A DNA stretch of 56,968 nucleotides from Chloroflexota bacterium (GCA_029778615.1 JAKOPZ010000080.1:1-56968); one strand, 5' to 3'. Positions 1 to 8,235 are shown, numbered from the stretch's first letter. Made by a program: numbers and translations. Notes: a model not told the origin generated them from the letters alone.

Positions 1-1231
1 GCGTTTCACCCCCGAATGTCCACCGCTTGGTTTGCGGCTTGGGCGGTGGCGGCTGCACACGCGGCAACGGCGTGAGATGCCGAATGTCCAAACCCCGCTG
101 GGGATTCTTCAAATTCGCCAGATGCCGCATCGCGTGTTCGAGGATCGCGACCGCTTCGGGATGGAGTTGGCGCGCCTGCAATCGAAATGCAAAATCGTAT
201 TGCCGCGCCGCGTGCGCGAGCAGGTAGCATGTCAGGTCACGAGAAATGAGCGCCAACCCCTCACTCGAAGGATGCGGCACCGGACGAAAAAGCCCCGTGC
301 GTCCCACCTGCTCCCAGTTCATTTGCCACTTGTAGCCATGTTGATTCTCCACCATCGCGCGCACAATCGTCACATCGTACTTTCCTTTCAACTTCTCATA
401 GCCCTCATCTTGATGCAACGTCACCATCAATTCATACGCGGCGGTTTGTAGGTGCATCCATTCGCTCGTCCGCGCGGCGGGTCCATCTTCAAACGAGGGC
501 AACGGAAAACTCGCGCGGCGGCACCATTCGTCCAATGCCGCGTCCGCCACTTGCGTCAAATCCGTCCACGCGCGTGCCAATTGGTCGAGAAGGATGAGCA
601 CCCCAAGCGGCGTTCGGGCAAGCGACGGAAGTTCGCGCAGTAATGCTTCTGCGGCGCGACGGTCATAGACCGTTTCTGTCACCACCGCGATGTGTTCGAG
701 CAGCGCTATTTGTTCTTGTTCGGCAAGTGGTTCGAGCGAGACCATTCCGAAGTGTGCGCGTGGTGACAAGCGCGTGAGGCGTTCGACTTGCCACGGCAAT
801 ACCGCAGCGATCACGGCAGGTGAAAACGCAAGCTGCGCCCACACTTCGCTTTGCTCGATGCCGGAGAGACGGTCCAAATCATCCACGCACAAGAGTAATT
901 TGCCCGCGCGGTCAAGCGCCCGCAGCAACTCGGGCAATTCCTCAATTTTCGGCGTATCGCCGCCATAGGATGCCAACGTGTCCGCGATGAAATCATGGGC
1001 GCTGTGCGGACCGCGCGTATGTAAGACAAAATCGCCGGCAGAAAAATAGAAAGCCAAGATGCCGTTGGGTTGGCGCAAGAATTGCAGCGCATACCGACGC
1101 GTCAGCGATTTCAAGACCGCCGTGCGCCCACTCCCCAAGAAGACAAAATCAAATAAAAAGCGAACGTCCTCTGAAGGTGCTGCGAACACCCGCAGAGGAC
1201 TGACCCATACCGTTGAGGTTACCAACGGCAC
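1..1231 (-). CDS. P-loop ATPase-like protein, C-terminus beyond the window
   Basis: One minus-strand frame stays open from about 1254 to the window edge, so at least 400 residues are present and the 3' end lies outside. The start is uncertain: there is no ATG near the 5' end, and GTG at 1231 or TTG at 1225 are the candidates. Near + position 1130 the protein reads FLGSGRTAVLKSL, which looks like a P-loop in which the usual Walker A lysine context is altered (GSGRT). About 80 residues on, LLLCVDDLD fits a hydrophobic Walker B strand with two aspartates. The order resembles the STAND/AAA-type ATPases common in Chloroflexota, but I do not recognise a named family for the C-terminal half. The promoter-proximal end lies against a decayed recombinase, so the 5' end may be disturbed. 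The reading frame is certain; the function is inferred. Confidence 0.6.
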   Translation of the reverse strand, partial: MPLVTSTVWVSPLRVFAAPSEDVRFLFDFVFLGSGRTAVLKSLTRRYALQFLRQPNGILAFYFSAGDFVLHTRGPHSAHDFIADTLASYGGDTPKIEELPELLRALDRAGKLLLCVDDLDRLSGIEQSEVWAQLAFSPAVIAAVLPWQVERLTRLSPRAHFGMVSLEPLAEQEQIALLEHIAVVTETVYDRRAAEALLRELPSLARTPLGVLILLDQLARAWTDLTQVADAALDEWCRRASFPLPSFEDGPAARTSEWMHLQTAAYELMVTLHQDEGYEKLKGKYDVTIVRAMVENQHGYKWQMNWEQVGRTGLFRPVPHPSSEGLALISRDLTCYLLAHAARQYDFAFRLQARQLHPEAVAILEHAMRHLANLKNPQRGLDIRHLTPLPRVQPPPPKPQTKRWTFGGET

Positions 1232-1281
1232 AGGCTGATGCGGATTATATTGGCATCAGTTGACGCGCGCAATCTATGTGT

Positions 1282-1320
1282 CGCCTGTCGTTGGCAATTC
1301 CACGACAGGCGATTTTTGTT
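1282..1320 (+). terminator. Intrinsic terminator-like hairpin upstream of the recombinase remnant
   Basis: A perfect 10-bp stem (CGCCTGTCGT / ACGACAGGCG) with a 10-nt loop is followed by ATTTTTGTTT on the plus strand. It sits between two divergent genes, where a plus-strand terminator has no intact gene to serve. It may be the end of a gene lost during rearrangement, or an attenuator in front of the recombinase. Confidence 0.6.
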
Positions 1321-1358
1321 TGCTCGAAAACGCCTGTCCAAAGAAAGGAGATTGAAAA

Positions 1359-2487
1359 ATGAGTAAACGAGCCGTTTTATATGCGCGTGTGAGCGGTGAT
1401 GCTCGGGGTCGCGAAGGAAGAAGCCTTGCCGGGCAGTTAGAGATGTGTCACGAATATGCACACAAGCGCGGCTATATTATCGTCGCAGAACTCGCTGAGG
1501 ATGACCGAGGGGCGATACGTTCTCGGAGAATATCCCGATACGACAGAGGGCAATTTGATGAAGCATGTGCGCGCCAGCGTCTCTGAATATGAACGAATGA
1601 AAATCATTAAGCGAATGGTTCGCGGATGCTATCTCAAAGCCAAGAGTGGAGGGATTCTCGTGGCGCACCATCCTCCCTTTGGTTATTCTCTCGAACTGAC
1701 TCCGGATGGCAAAAAAAATAGATTGTTGATTCACGAAACTGAAGCAAAGGTGGTCCGATTGATCTTTGAATGGTCCACCATAGGTGATGGCATTGGCGAA
1801 CCGCTTGGCTCGCGAACCATTGCAACAAAACTTAACAAGCTCGGCGTGCCAACCGCAAGTAATCCGATTCGCAAAACTCGCTCAAGAACATGGGCATGTA
1901 GTGCTGTGAGGGGGATTCTCCAGAATGAAACGTATTTAGGCACGTGGCACTATGGAAAAACCCGAGGCAGCCAGCGCAATCCGATTGAAAATTACGTCTC
2001 GGTGCAAGTTCCCGACATCATCGACCGCGAGACATGGGATATCGCGCAAGAACGAATCAAGCGCGGGAACGAAAAATATCAACGCCGTATGATCTACCAA
2101 TACTTGATGAGCCATCGGTTGCGTTGTGGGAAATGTGGTCGCCCATTACACGTGAATGTCGTCTACTATCGCGGCAAAAAGAAAACCAATGTGTACCGGT
2201 ATTACATCTGCGAGGAAACGCGAACAAATCTTGTACACTGCCCGGACATTCGCTGTAATATCCAACGCGTTGACCAGACCATCTGGGAGTGGGTAAAATC
2301 GGTTTTGCTGGACACTGCACAGCTCGAGAGCGGACTCGAAGCATATCGTGAGGTCAATGCCAAAGAAACTGCACATATTCAAGAACGGCTTCAAGTCACG
2401 TGGGATTCTATTTCAGCGCAAACGGGTCGGGGTCGCTCGCATAAATTCGATTCAGGATGCCGAGTTCACGCTCGCGAATTGTTTTGA
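1359..2487 (+). pseudogene. Large serine recombinase, decayed (internal deletion, frameshift, lost 3' end)
   Basis: The first frame (from ATG 1359, with AAAGGAG upstream) encodes a resolvase N-terminus: AVLYARVSG with catalytic Ser12, then SLAGQLEMC and a typical AEDDRGA segment. Homology then jumps, near 1515-1520 and into another frame, to VLGEYPDTTEGNLMKHVRA. Intact relatives have roughly 50 residues between these points, including the DRLSR region of the catalytic domain. The second frame continues through the recombinase domain and a zinc ribbon (CGKC, later two Cys) to about 2400. After that the sequence no longer looks like a recombinase and only runs out to a stop at 2487, over the end of the neighbouring minus-strand gene. 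It should be inactive and marks an old mobile-element insertion. Confidence 0.85.
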
Positions 2488-3133
2488 GAAAATCGTGCGC
2501 GCCGCGCATGTGCTTGAACGCGGCATAGCCGCGTTCGAGAAAACTCATCAGCTCGCTCCAGCCCGCGCGCGTGGCGGGACCGCGCGCCAGCCGAAGCGCG
2601 TTACCGCTAAACGGGATATTCACCAGCGTTTGAACGCCGTTGCCCACCGCATCAATCATTTCAATTTGTCGCACGCGCACCGCATAATTGTTACAGCGGC
2701 GGTACGCTTCGGCGTACATGGACTCGGTGAGCGAGTCGGTCATGCCCAACTGCTTGACCAAAACGTCAAGGAGGCGCGCGTCCAATTCTTCGGTCAGTTC
2801 GTGGAGCGCGATGGCGAGAGTAAAAGGACGAATCAGGGGCTCGGGAATCCACCGCCGGAGGGTCTCGTGCAAGCGCCGCAGGTCCACGTTGCGTTGAGTG
2901 TAATCGCGCGCGGCATAAATGTCGTTGATAAAAAATGTACATGCCGGTTGATAGCGCGGCTGGTTCAGGAGGTCTTGGTACGTGCGGATGAGCCGCCGGA
3001 CTTGCCAGTCCCGCAACAGCGCAAGGGCAGGGTCGAGCCGCGCGCTCGCGACGCGTTCGTGCGGGGTCTGTTCCACAGTGCGTAAAAGTTCGGGCAGTTT
3101 GCGGTAACCGCCGGAAGGAGAGGAATCATTCAT
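2408..3133 (-). CDS. FFLEELY-motif protein
   Basis: 241 residues from ATG 3133. The segment CTFFINDIYAARDYTQRN matches the FFLxDLYG..D..QRD signature of the FFLEELY-motif family, a group of uncharacterised, mostly alpha-helical bacterial proteins. The rest is predicted helical, with Leu/Arg/Glu-rich heptad-like stretches and no signal peptide or membrane segment. The function of the family is unknown to me. Its 3' end abuts the truncated serine recombinase at about 2400, so its native downstream region has been replaced. No clear ribosome-binding site is visible before the start, but the next in-frame methionines would cut into the conserved region. Confidence 0.7.
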   Translation of the reverse strand: MNDSSPSGGYRKLPELLRTVEQTPHERVASARLDPALALLRDWQVRRLIRTYQDLLNQPRYQPACTFFINDIYAARDYTQRNVDLRRLHETLRRWIPEPLIRPFTLAIALHELTEELDARLLDVLVKQLGMTDSLTESMYAEAYRRCNNYAVRVRQIEMIDAVGNGVQTLVNIPFSGNALRLARGPATRAGWSELMSFLERGYAAFKHMRGAHDFLKTIRERELGILNRIYASDPDPFALK

Positions 3134-3230
3134 AGAGGGTGTTCCAGTTTGCCATCAAATGCAGAATTTGGATAGTTTACCAATTTTTCTGCGGCGCAAA
3201 AAATTTTTTTGTTTTTCGGCAAATTCCCTC

Positions 3231-3258
3231 TTGACATTCGCAAAAGGCGTGATAAACT
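3231..3258 (+). promoter_or_regulatory. Sigma-A-type promoter for the ABC exporter leader
   Basis: TTGACA (3231-3236) and TAAACT (3253-3258) are 16 bp apart. Transcription would start near 3265, leaving a leader of about 380 nt before the first ABC gene at 3643. Confidence 0.6.
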
Positions 3259-3372
3259 CTCCCTTGCTTTACTGGCAGGCGCTCGCGACCTTTAGTTGCT
3301 GCCTTTACAAGTTTTGACAATGATAGGAACAAGTTTGGTTCAGCAGTTGTCGGAACGAGTATCAATGAATTA

Positions 3373-3471
3373 ATGAGCATCATCTATTTCATGCTTCCGC
3401 GTGTTCGCACCACCCGTGTTTTGGGCGGTGATGCGTTCGCGCCCTGTACGAGTGCGCCTGTTGACGGATAA
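3373..3471 (+). CDS. Possible 32-residue leader peptide upstream of the ABC exporter
   Basis: ATG 3373 opens a 32-codon frame that begins MSIIYFMLPRVRTTRV and ends at TAA 3471. Two nucleotides after the stop codon starts a hairpin, GCGTTCC-aat-GGAACGC (3473-3489), followed by two intrinsic terminators. A translated short frame in front of hairpins and terminators is the usual layout of ribosome-mediated attenuation of drug-exporter genes, for example bmrB before bmrCD in Bacillus subtilis. The ribosome-binding site is weak (GGAACGAG) and the peptide resembles nothing I know, so this is a candidate only. Confidence 0.3.
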   Translation: MSIIYFMLPRVRTTRVLGGDAFAPCTSAPVDG

Positions 3472-3509
3472 TGCGTTCCAATGGAACGCCCCGTATCGCT
3501 GTCGTTTCG

Positions 3510-3550
3510 ACGGTCACAGTCGCATCTCCTGCGCTGTGACCGTTTTTTAT
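3510..3550 (+). terminator. First leader terminator of the ABC exporter
   Basis: A perfect 10-bp stem ACGGTCACAG / CTGTGACCGT with a 14-nt loop runs directly into a U-tract (TTTTTTAT). It lies in the leader about 95 nt before the ABC start codon, so transcripts must read through it to reach the transporter genes. Confidence 0.75.
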
Positions 3551-3562
3551 TTCTTATTGGTC

Positions 3563-3592
3563 AAGAGCGCATCTTTTCGGCGCTCTTTTTTA
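3563..3592 (+). terminator. Second leader terminator of the ABC exporter
   Basis: The 8-bp stem AAGAGCGC / GCGCTCTT with a 9-nt loop is followed by TTTTTA. It comes 13 bp after the first terminator, making a tandem pair just before the ribosome-binding site. Confidence 0.65.
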
Positions 3593-3642
3593 TCTATCGC
3601 GTTCGCACCGTGAAGTGTGAATGGGAGGCAACGACAGAAATT

Positions 3643-5514
3643 ATGGCTAGAACAAACACGTCCGATTTTCAACATATCGCAAACCAAAAACCACTCGTGG
3701 GCTTGTGGGGTTTGCTGCGCGGCTTTCGGCTGGGTTATGGCGTCGCGGTAAGTTCGCTCGCGATTTCCGTCGCCGCGCGCACCGGAACGTTTTTCCTCAT
3801 CGGTTACTTGGTGGACAACATTCTCCAACAGACCGCGATGCTCCAGGTGCTGCCGTTGGTCGCGGCAGGATTTGTCGCGCTCGCGCTCACCGAAGGAACG
3901 TTCTCGTTTTTGAGCGGGCGTTTCGCCGCGCGCACCGCCGAAGGCATTGCGCGCAAGATTCGCAATTATTTGTATGACCACATTCAACGCATGACGTTCG
4001 CGTTCCATGACAAAATGCCCACGGGCGATTTGATTCAGCGCGCGACGTCGGATGTGGAAGCGGTGCGCCGCTTTTATCAAGAGCAGGCGATTGGCGTGGG
4101 GCGCATCACGCTGCTTTTTCTCGTGAACTTTATCGCGCTGTTGAATTTAAACGCGCGGCTCGCGCTCGCGTCGGTGGTCGTCGTTCCTGTCATCGTCATC
4201 ATGTCCACGTTCTTTTTCCGCCGCGTTTCCAAAGCGTACGAACATTATCAAGAACAAGACGCGGTGGTTTCGACAACGCTGCAAGAAAACTTGACGGGCG
4301 TGCGCGTGGTCAAGGCGTTCGCGCGACAGCAGTACGAAATGGACAAGTTTGAAAAAGACAATTACGAAAAGTTCGTGCGCGGGAAAAAATTGCTCATCAT
4401 GCACTCGCTCTTTTGGCCCACCGCCGACATTTTGTGCGCGACGCAAATGATTGCGGGGTTCGCCATCGGCGCGTTGATGACCATGAACAATCAACTCACG
4501 CTCGGCGAATATGTAACGTACATGGGACTCGTCATTTTGTTGATTTGGCCCATGCGCGAATTGGGGCGCCAAATCGTGCAAGCGTCAACGGGCATGGTCT
4601 CGTTCGGACGTTTGGCAGAAATCATCCGCACCGACCGCGAGCCGATTGAACACGGCACGTTTACACCGCCCGCGAATTATCGTTTGCGCGGCGACATTGA
4701 ATTTGAAAATGTGGGTTTCGAGTACGAGCAAGAACAGCGCGTCCTGCACGAAATTTCGTTTCACGCGGAACCCGGACAAGTGATTGCGTTGATGGGTCCG
4801 ACCGGTTCGGGAAAAACATCGCTCGTGAATTTGATTCCGCGTTTCTATGAATATGAACAGGGCAGTATTCGACTCGACGGTGTGGAATTGAAAGAGTATC
4901 CGCGCGATTACTTGCGCCGGAACATCGGCATTGTGGAACAAGAACCGTTCTTGTTCTCGCGCACGATTCGTGAAAACATCACCTACGGCGTCGGACGCGA
5001 GGTATCGGATGATGAAGTGTTCGCCGCAGCAAAGGCGGCGGCAATTCACCAGGGCATCCTGACTTTTCCCGATGGGTACAACACGCTCGTCGGCGAAAAA
5101 GGCGTGATGCTTTCGGGTGGACAAATGCAGCGGGTGACGATTGCGCGCACGATTCTAAAAAATCCGCGCATTCTCATTCTCGACGATTCCACGTCGTCAG
5201 TGGATACGGAAACGGAAGAAGAAATTCGCAACGCGCTCGAAGAATTGATGAATGACCGCACAACGTTCATCATCGCGCATCGCATTCAAAGCGTGATGAA
5301 CGCCGACCAAATTCTCGTGATGGAACACGGACACATTACCCAACGCGGCACACACCGCGAGTTGGTGAATCAAGACGGGTTGTATCGCAAGATTTACGAA
5401 CTGCAAGCGAAAATCGAAACCGAAGTCGAGCGCGAAGTGGAAGAGAGCACGCACGAACATGCGCCAAAAGGCGACGCGCAGGCGATGCACGAACGGGCAG
5501 CAGTCTTGAACTAG
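3643..5514 (+). CDS. ABC exporter half-transporter, subunit with degenerate catalytic base
   Basis: 623 residues from ATG 3643, preceded by GGGAGG; the frame is open further upstream, but that part overlaps the leader terminators. An N-terminal six-helix exporter domain (about 1-320) precedes a nucleotide-binding domain with Walker A GPTGSGKTS (about 384), signature LSGGQMQRV (about 489), Walker B ILILDDSTSSVD (about 509) and the H-loop IAHR (about 543). The residue after the Walker B aspartate is Asp, not the catalytic Glu. This matches the non-catalytic subunit of heterodimeric exporters such as TM287/288 or BmrC/BmrD. The C-terminus is a charged Glu/His-rich tail. The partner gene follows after 58 bp. 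The substrate is unknown; drugs or lipids are typical for the class. Confidence 0.9.
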   Translation: MARTNTSDFQHIANQKPLVGLWGLLRGFRLGYGVAVSSLAISVAARTGTFFLIGYLVDNILQQTAMLQVLPLVAAGFVALALTEGTFSFLSGRFAARTAEGIARKIRNYLYDHIQRMTFAFHDKMPTGDLIQRATSDVEAVRRFYQEQAIGVGRITLLFLVNFIALLNLNARLALASVVVVPVIVIMSTFFFRRVSKAYEHYQEQDAVVSTTLQENLTGVRVVKAFARQQYEMDKFEKDNYEKFVRGKKLLIMHSLFWPTADILCATQMIAGFAIGALMTMNNQLTLGEYVTYMGLVILLIWPMRELGRQIVQASTGMVSFGRLAEIIRTDREPIEHGTFTPPANYRLRGDIEFENVGFEYEQEQRVLHEISFHAEPGQVIALMGPTGSGKTSLVNLIPRFYEYEQGSIRLDGVELKEYPRDYLRRNIGIVEQEPFLFSRTIRENITYGVGREVSDDEVFAAAKAAAIHQGILTFPDGYNTLVGEKGVMLSGGQMQRVTIARTILKNPRILILDDSTSSVDTETEEEIRNALEELMNDRTTFIIAHRIQSVMNADQILVMEHGHITQRGTHRELVNQDGLYRKIYELQAKIETEVEREVEESTHEHAPKGDAQAMHERAAVLN

Positions 5515-5521
5515 AAATGAT

Positions 5522-5556
5522 AAGTTCAAAAAATGATTCCATCATTTTTTGAACTT
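5522..5556. other. Long AT-rich hairpin between the two ABC genes
   Basis: A perfect 16-bp inverted repeat (AAGTTCAAAAAATGAT and its complement) surrounds a 3-nt centre just after the first ABC stop codon. With its internal A and T runs it could be a weak bidirectional terminator or an RNA-processing or stability element that sets the subunit ratio. Confidence 0.6.
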
Positions 5557-5572
5557 TATCTCTCTCCTCACC

Positions 5573-7396
5573 ATGAATTACGAATTTGAAGAAGAAGATT
5601 TTCAGGCACAACTTTCGGGCAAGACGCTCAAGCGCATGTTCACGCTCACGCTGCCGCACAAGTGGTGGCTGATTGGGTTCATCGTGCTGATTGCTGTCGT
5701 CGCGGCGCAAGATGGCGTGTTCAATTATTTGAAAAAGTTGATAATTGACCAAGGGATTGTGCCGCATGACACGGCCGCGCTGACGAGCGCGCTGATTGTG
5801 TACGCCATCATCGCGCTCACGCAAGCGGCGGGCGTGTTCGGGTTCATTTATCTCGCGGGCATTCTCGGCGAACGCGTGCAGTACGATTTACGCAAGAAAC
5901 TGTTCAATCACTTGCAGACTCTTTCGTTCTCGTACTTTGACCGCACTGCCGTTGGCTGGATCATGTCGCGCGTGACGAGTGATACAGGACACATCGCGGA
6001 CTTGATTACGTGGGGCGCGGTGGATGTGACGTGGGCAATCATGTCCATCATCACAGCAGGATTTTTCATGCTGTTGTTGAATTGGCAGCTCGCGCTCGTC
6101 GTTCTCACCATCATTCCAATCTTGGTGATTGTTGCATCCTGGTTTCAAAAACGCATCATCATGCAATATCGGATTGTGCGAAAAACCAACTCGCGCATTA
6201 CGGGCGCGTACAATGAAAACATTCAAGGTGTGCGCGTCATCAAGGCATTGAACCGCGAAGAAAAAAATCTGGACGAGTTCAGCGATTTGACGGGACAAAT
6301 GTTCACCGCATCGTTCCGCGCGGCGCGTTTGTCGGCAATGTTTTTGCCAGTGGTGCAATTCATCAGCGCGATTGCGTTGAGCATCATTGCGTACTATGGC
6401 GGCGCACAAATCGTATGGGGCACGATGACCGTCGGAACGCTGCAAGCGTTCATCGGTTATATCACGTTCATGCTGTGGCCCGTACAAGATTTGGCGCGCG
6501 TGTATGCTTCGATGCAGCACGCGGTCGCGTCGGCGGAACGAACGTTTTCGCTGCTCGATACACCGGCGGACATTGTGGACCGTCCGAATGCAATTGACCC
6601 GGGCACCTTGCGCGGCGATATTGAATTCGCCCATGTAGATTTTTGGTACGCGCCGGATAAACCGGTGTTGCGCGATTTCAATTTGCATGTGAAAGCGGGC
6701 GAAACGCTTGCTATCGTCGGCGCAACCGGTGGCGGCAAATCCACTATCGCCAATCTCCTCTGCCGTTTTTATGAACCGAAACGCGGTACCATCAAAATCG
6801 GCGGACGCGATTACATGGATTTGACGCTCCACAGCATTCATTCGCGTATCGGCGTCGTGCTGCAAACGCCGCACTTGTTTAGCGGCACGATTCGCGAAAA
6901 CATTCGCTATGGCAAATTGGAAGCAAGTGATGCGCAAGTGGAACATGCCGCCCAAGTCGCGGGCGCGCACGATTTCATCGTCACGCTCGATAAACAATAT
7001 GACGCACAAGTGGGTGAAGGCGGCAACTTGTTGTCAACGGGACAGAAACAACTCATTTCTCTCGCGCGCGCGGTGTTGGCGAATCCCGACATTCTCATCA
7101 TGGACGAAGCGACGAGCTCGGTGGACACGTTGACGGAAGCGTTGATTCAACGCGGGATGGAACACGTGATGCAAGGACGCACCAGTTTCGTCATCGCGCA
7201 TCGTCTCTCGACGATTAAACGCGCGAGTCGGATTCTCGTCATCGAGAATGGCGGGATTTCGGAAATGGGTACGCACGCGGAGCTGTTACGCAAACACGGA
7301 CACTATTACGACCTCTACACGCGCCAATTCCGCAAAGAATTGGAGAGCGAGTACGGTTTGGGACGGTTGACGGGGTTGGCGGTGGCGGCGGAGTAG
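5573..7396 (+). CDS. ABC exporter half-transporter, catalytic subunit
   Basis: 607 residues from ATG 5573 (an in-frame TTG lies upstream inside the hairpin). Transmembrane exporter domain about 25-315, then a nucleotide-binding domain: Walker A GATGGGKST (about 382), signature LSTGQKQ instead of LSGGQ (about 486), canonical Walker B ILIMDEATSSVD (about 506), and the H-loop IAHRLST (about 541). Its signature motif is altered where the partner has a normal one, and its Walker B Glu is present where the partner has Asp. In a dimer, one ATP site would therefore combine both defects and the other would be fully canonical, the hallmark of asymmetric exporters. It follows the partner gene and precedes a terminator at 7467. 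Confidence 0.9.
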   Translation: MNYEFEEEDFQAQLSGKTLKRMFTLTLPHKWWLIGFIVLIAVVAAQDGVFNYLKKLIIDQGIVPHDTAALTSALIVYAIIALTQAAGVFGFIYLAGILGERVQYDLRKKLFNHLQTLSFSYFDRTAVGWIMSRVTSDTGHIADLITWGAVDVTWAIMSIITAGFFMLLLNWQLALVVLTIIPILVIVASWFQKRIIMQYRIVRKTNSRITGAYNENIQGVRVIKALNREEKNLDEFSDLTGQMFTASFRAARLSAMFLPVVQFISAIALSIIAYYGGAQIVWGTMTVGTLQAFIGYITFMLWPVQDLARVYASMQHAVASAERTFSLLDTPADIVDRPNAIDPGTLRGDIEFAHVDFWYAPDKPVLRDFNLHVKAGETLAIVGATGGGKSTIANLLCRFYEPKRGTIKIGGRDYMDLTLHSIHSRIGVVLQTPHLFSGTIRENIRYGKLEASDAQVEHAAQVAGAHDFIVTLDKQYDAQVGEGGNLLSTGQKQLISLARAVLANPDILIMDEATSSVDTLTEALIQRGMEHVMQGRTSFVIAHRLSTIKRASRILVIENGGISEMGTHAELLRKHGHYYDLYTRQFRKELESEYGLGRLTGLAVAAE

Positions 7397-7411
7397 CGAA
7401 CGTTGGCGGTG

Positions 7412-7448
7412 GTGATGCAGCGAACGTTCGCCGTAACGTTCGTAGTGG
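7412..7448. repeat. 37-bp repeat, left copy, flanking higBA
   Basis: This copy matches 8236-8272 at 35 of 37 positions and has the same orientation. It contains the inverted repeat GAACGTT-cgccgt-AACGTTC. A partial extra copy (TAGCGAACGTT) starts at 7393. The two full copies bracket the toxin-antitoxin pair. Confidence 0.75.
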
Positions 7449-7466
7449 TGTGCGATGAGAAAAAGG

Positions 7467-7503
7467 AAACCTGACGCGTGGAGATGGCGCGTCAGGTTTT
7501 CCT
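7467..7503 (+). terminator. Intrinsic terminator after the ABC exporter genes
   Basis: Stem AAACCTGACGCG / CGCGTCAGGTTT (12 bp) with a 9-nt loop is followed by TTCCTTTA. It ends the ABC transcript just before the higBA promoter. Confidence 0.7.
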
Positions 7504-7504
7504 T

Positions 7505-7521
7505 TATCTCAATTTGAGATA
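7505..7521. promoter_or_regulatory. Palindromic operator over the higBA promoter
   Basis: TATCTCAA-t-TTGAGATA is a 17-bp palindrome with a single central base. It abuts the -10-like TATACT (7520-7525), only 6 bp before the GTG start of higB. Type II antitoxins of the HigA kind bind such palindromes to repress their own operon, so this is the likely HigA site. The short distance implies a leaderless or nearly leaderless mRNA. Confidence 0.6.
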
Positions 7522-7531
7522 TACTTGCAGT

Positions 7532-7819
7532 GTGCATGTCATTTCCCGCAAGGCGTTAAAAGAATTTTGGGTTCGGCATCCTGATAGTAAAACGGTGCTC
7601 GTGCGCTGGCACAAGGCAATGGTGCGTGCCGAGTTCAAATCCTTTGCCGAATTGCGCTTGGCGTTCCCGAGCGCGGATTGGGTCGGACCATGGATTGTGT
7701 TTAATATCGGCGGCAACAAATATCGTCTCATTACCTCAATGCATTTCAATCGCGGCAAGGTGTATATTCGGCAAGTGTTGACCCATCCAGAGTACGAGAA
7801 AGGAAGCTGGAAAGAATGA
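7532..7819 (+). CDS. higB: HigB-family toxin (RelE-like mRNA interferase)
   Basis: 95 residues from GTG 7532 (VHVISRKALKEFW). Family features are the N-terminal HVISRKAL, a central GPWIVFNIGGNKYRLI and the C-terminal VYIRQVLTHPEY segment with its basic and His residues. HigB toxins cut mRNA on the ribosome and are held inactive by HigA. The toxin gene comes first, as usual for higBA, and overlaps the antitoxin gene by 4 bp (ATGA). The longer open frame upstream would run through the ABC terminator and the operator, so GTG is preferred. Activity is inferred from the family. Confidence 0.88.
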   Translation: MHVISRKALKEFWVRHPDSKTVLVRWHKAMVRAEFKSFAELRLAFPSADWVGPWIVFNIGGNKYRLITSMHFNRGKVYIRQVLTHPEYEKGSWKE

Positions 7820-8214
7820 GCGTAAATCTGAAAACGCTACAGACACAGTGGCGACCATTGCGTCCGCTGCTTACAATTCGTAACGAACGTGAATACGACC
7901 AAGCAGTCGCGCGCCTCAACACGTTGTTGGACGAAATTGGCACCAACGAAAAACACCCTCTCTACGGTTTGCTCGATACGCTTGGCACACTCGTTCACGC
8001 GTACGAGGAAAAACATATTCGGATGCCTGACGCGAGCGGTGGAGAGATGCTGCAATTTTTCATGGACGAACACGGCTTGACCCAATCCGATTTGCCCGAA
8101 GTCGGTTCGCAAGGTGTCCTTTCGGAAATTCTGAATGGCAAACGCGAATTGAACGTGCGCCAAATTCGCGCGTTGGCGAAACGCTTCCATGTGTCGCCTG
8201 CGGTCTTTGTTTGA
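7816..8214 (+). CDS. higA: HigA-family antitoxin with XRE-type helix-turn-helix
   Basis: 132 residues. The N-terminal part (to about 75) is helical and typical of the HigA group, with residues such as REYDQAVARLNTLLDE. The C-terminal part holds an XRE helix-turn-helix (LTQSDLPEVGSQGVLSEIL, then KRELNVRQIRALAKRFHVS). It neutralises HigB and probably represses the operon at the palindrome at 7505. Start and toxin stop overlap by ATGA, so the two are translationally coupled. The pair stands alone between two convergent housekeeping transcripts and is bracketed by 37-bp repeats. Confidence 0.88.
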   Translation: MSVNLKTLQTQWRPLRPLLTIRNEREYDQAVARLNTLLDEIGTNEKHPLYGLLDTLGTLVHAYEEKHIRMPDASGGEMLQFFMDEHGLTQSDLPEVGSQGVLSEILNGKRELNVRQIRALAKRFHVSPAVFV

Positions 8215-8235
8215 GAACGAATGGAAACACGCCAA

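Noticed and set aside
3481-3642. Upstream start for the first ABC subunit
   Set aside because: It would put both leader terminators inside the gene; ATG 3643 has a good GGGAGG site and the protein then has normal length.
7620-7650. tRNA-like GAGTTCAAATCC
   Set aside because: It encodes EFKSF within higB, and no cloverleaf can be drawn around it.
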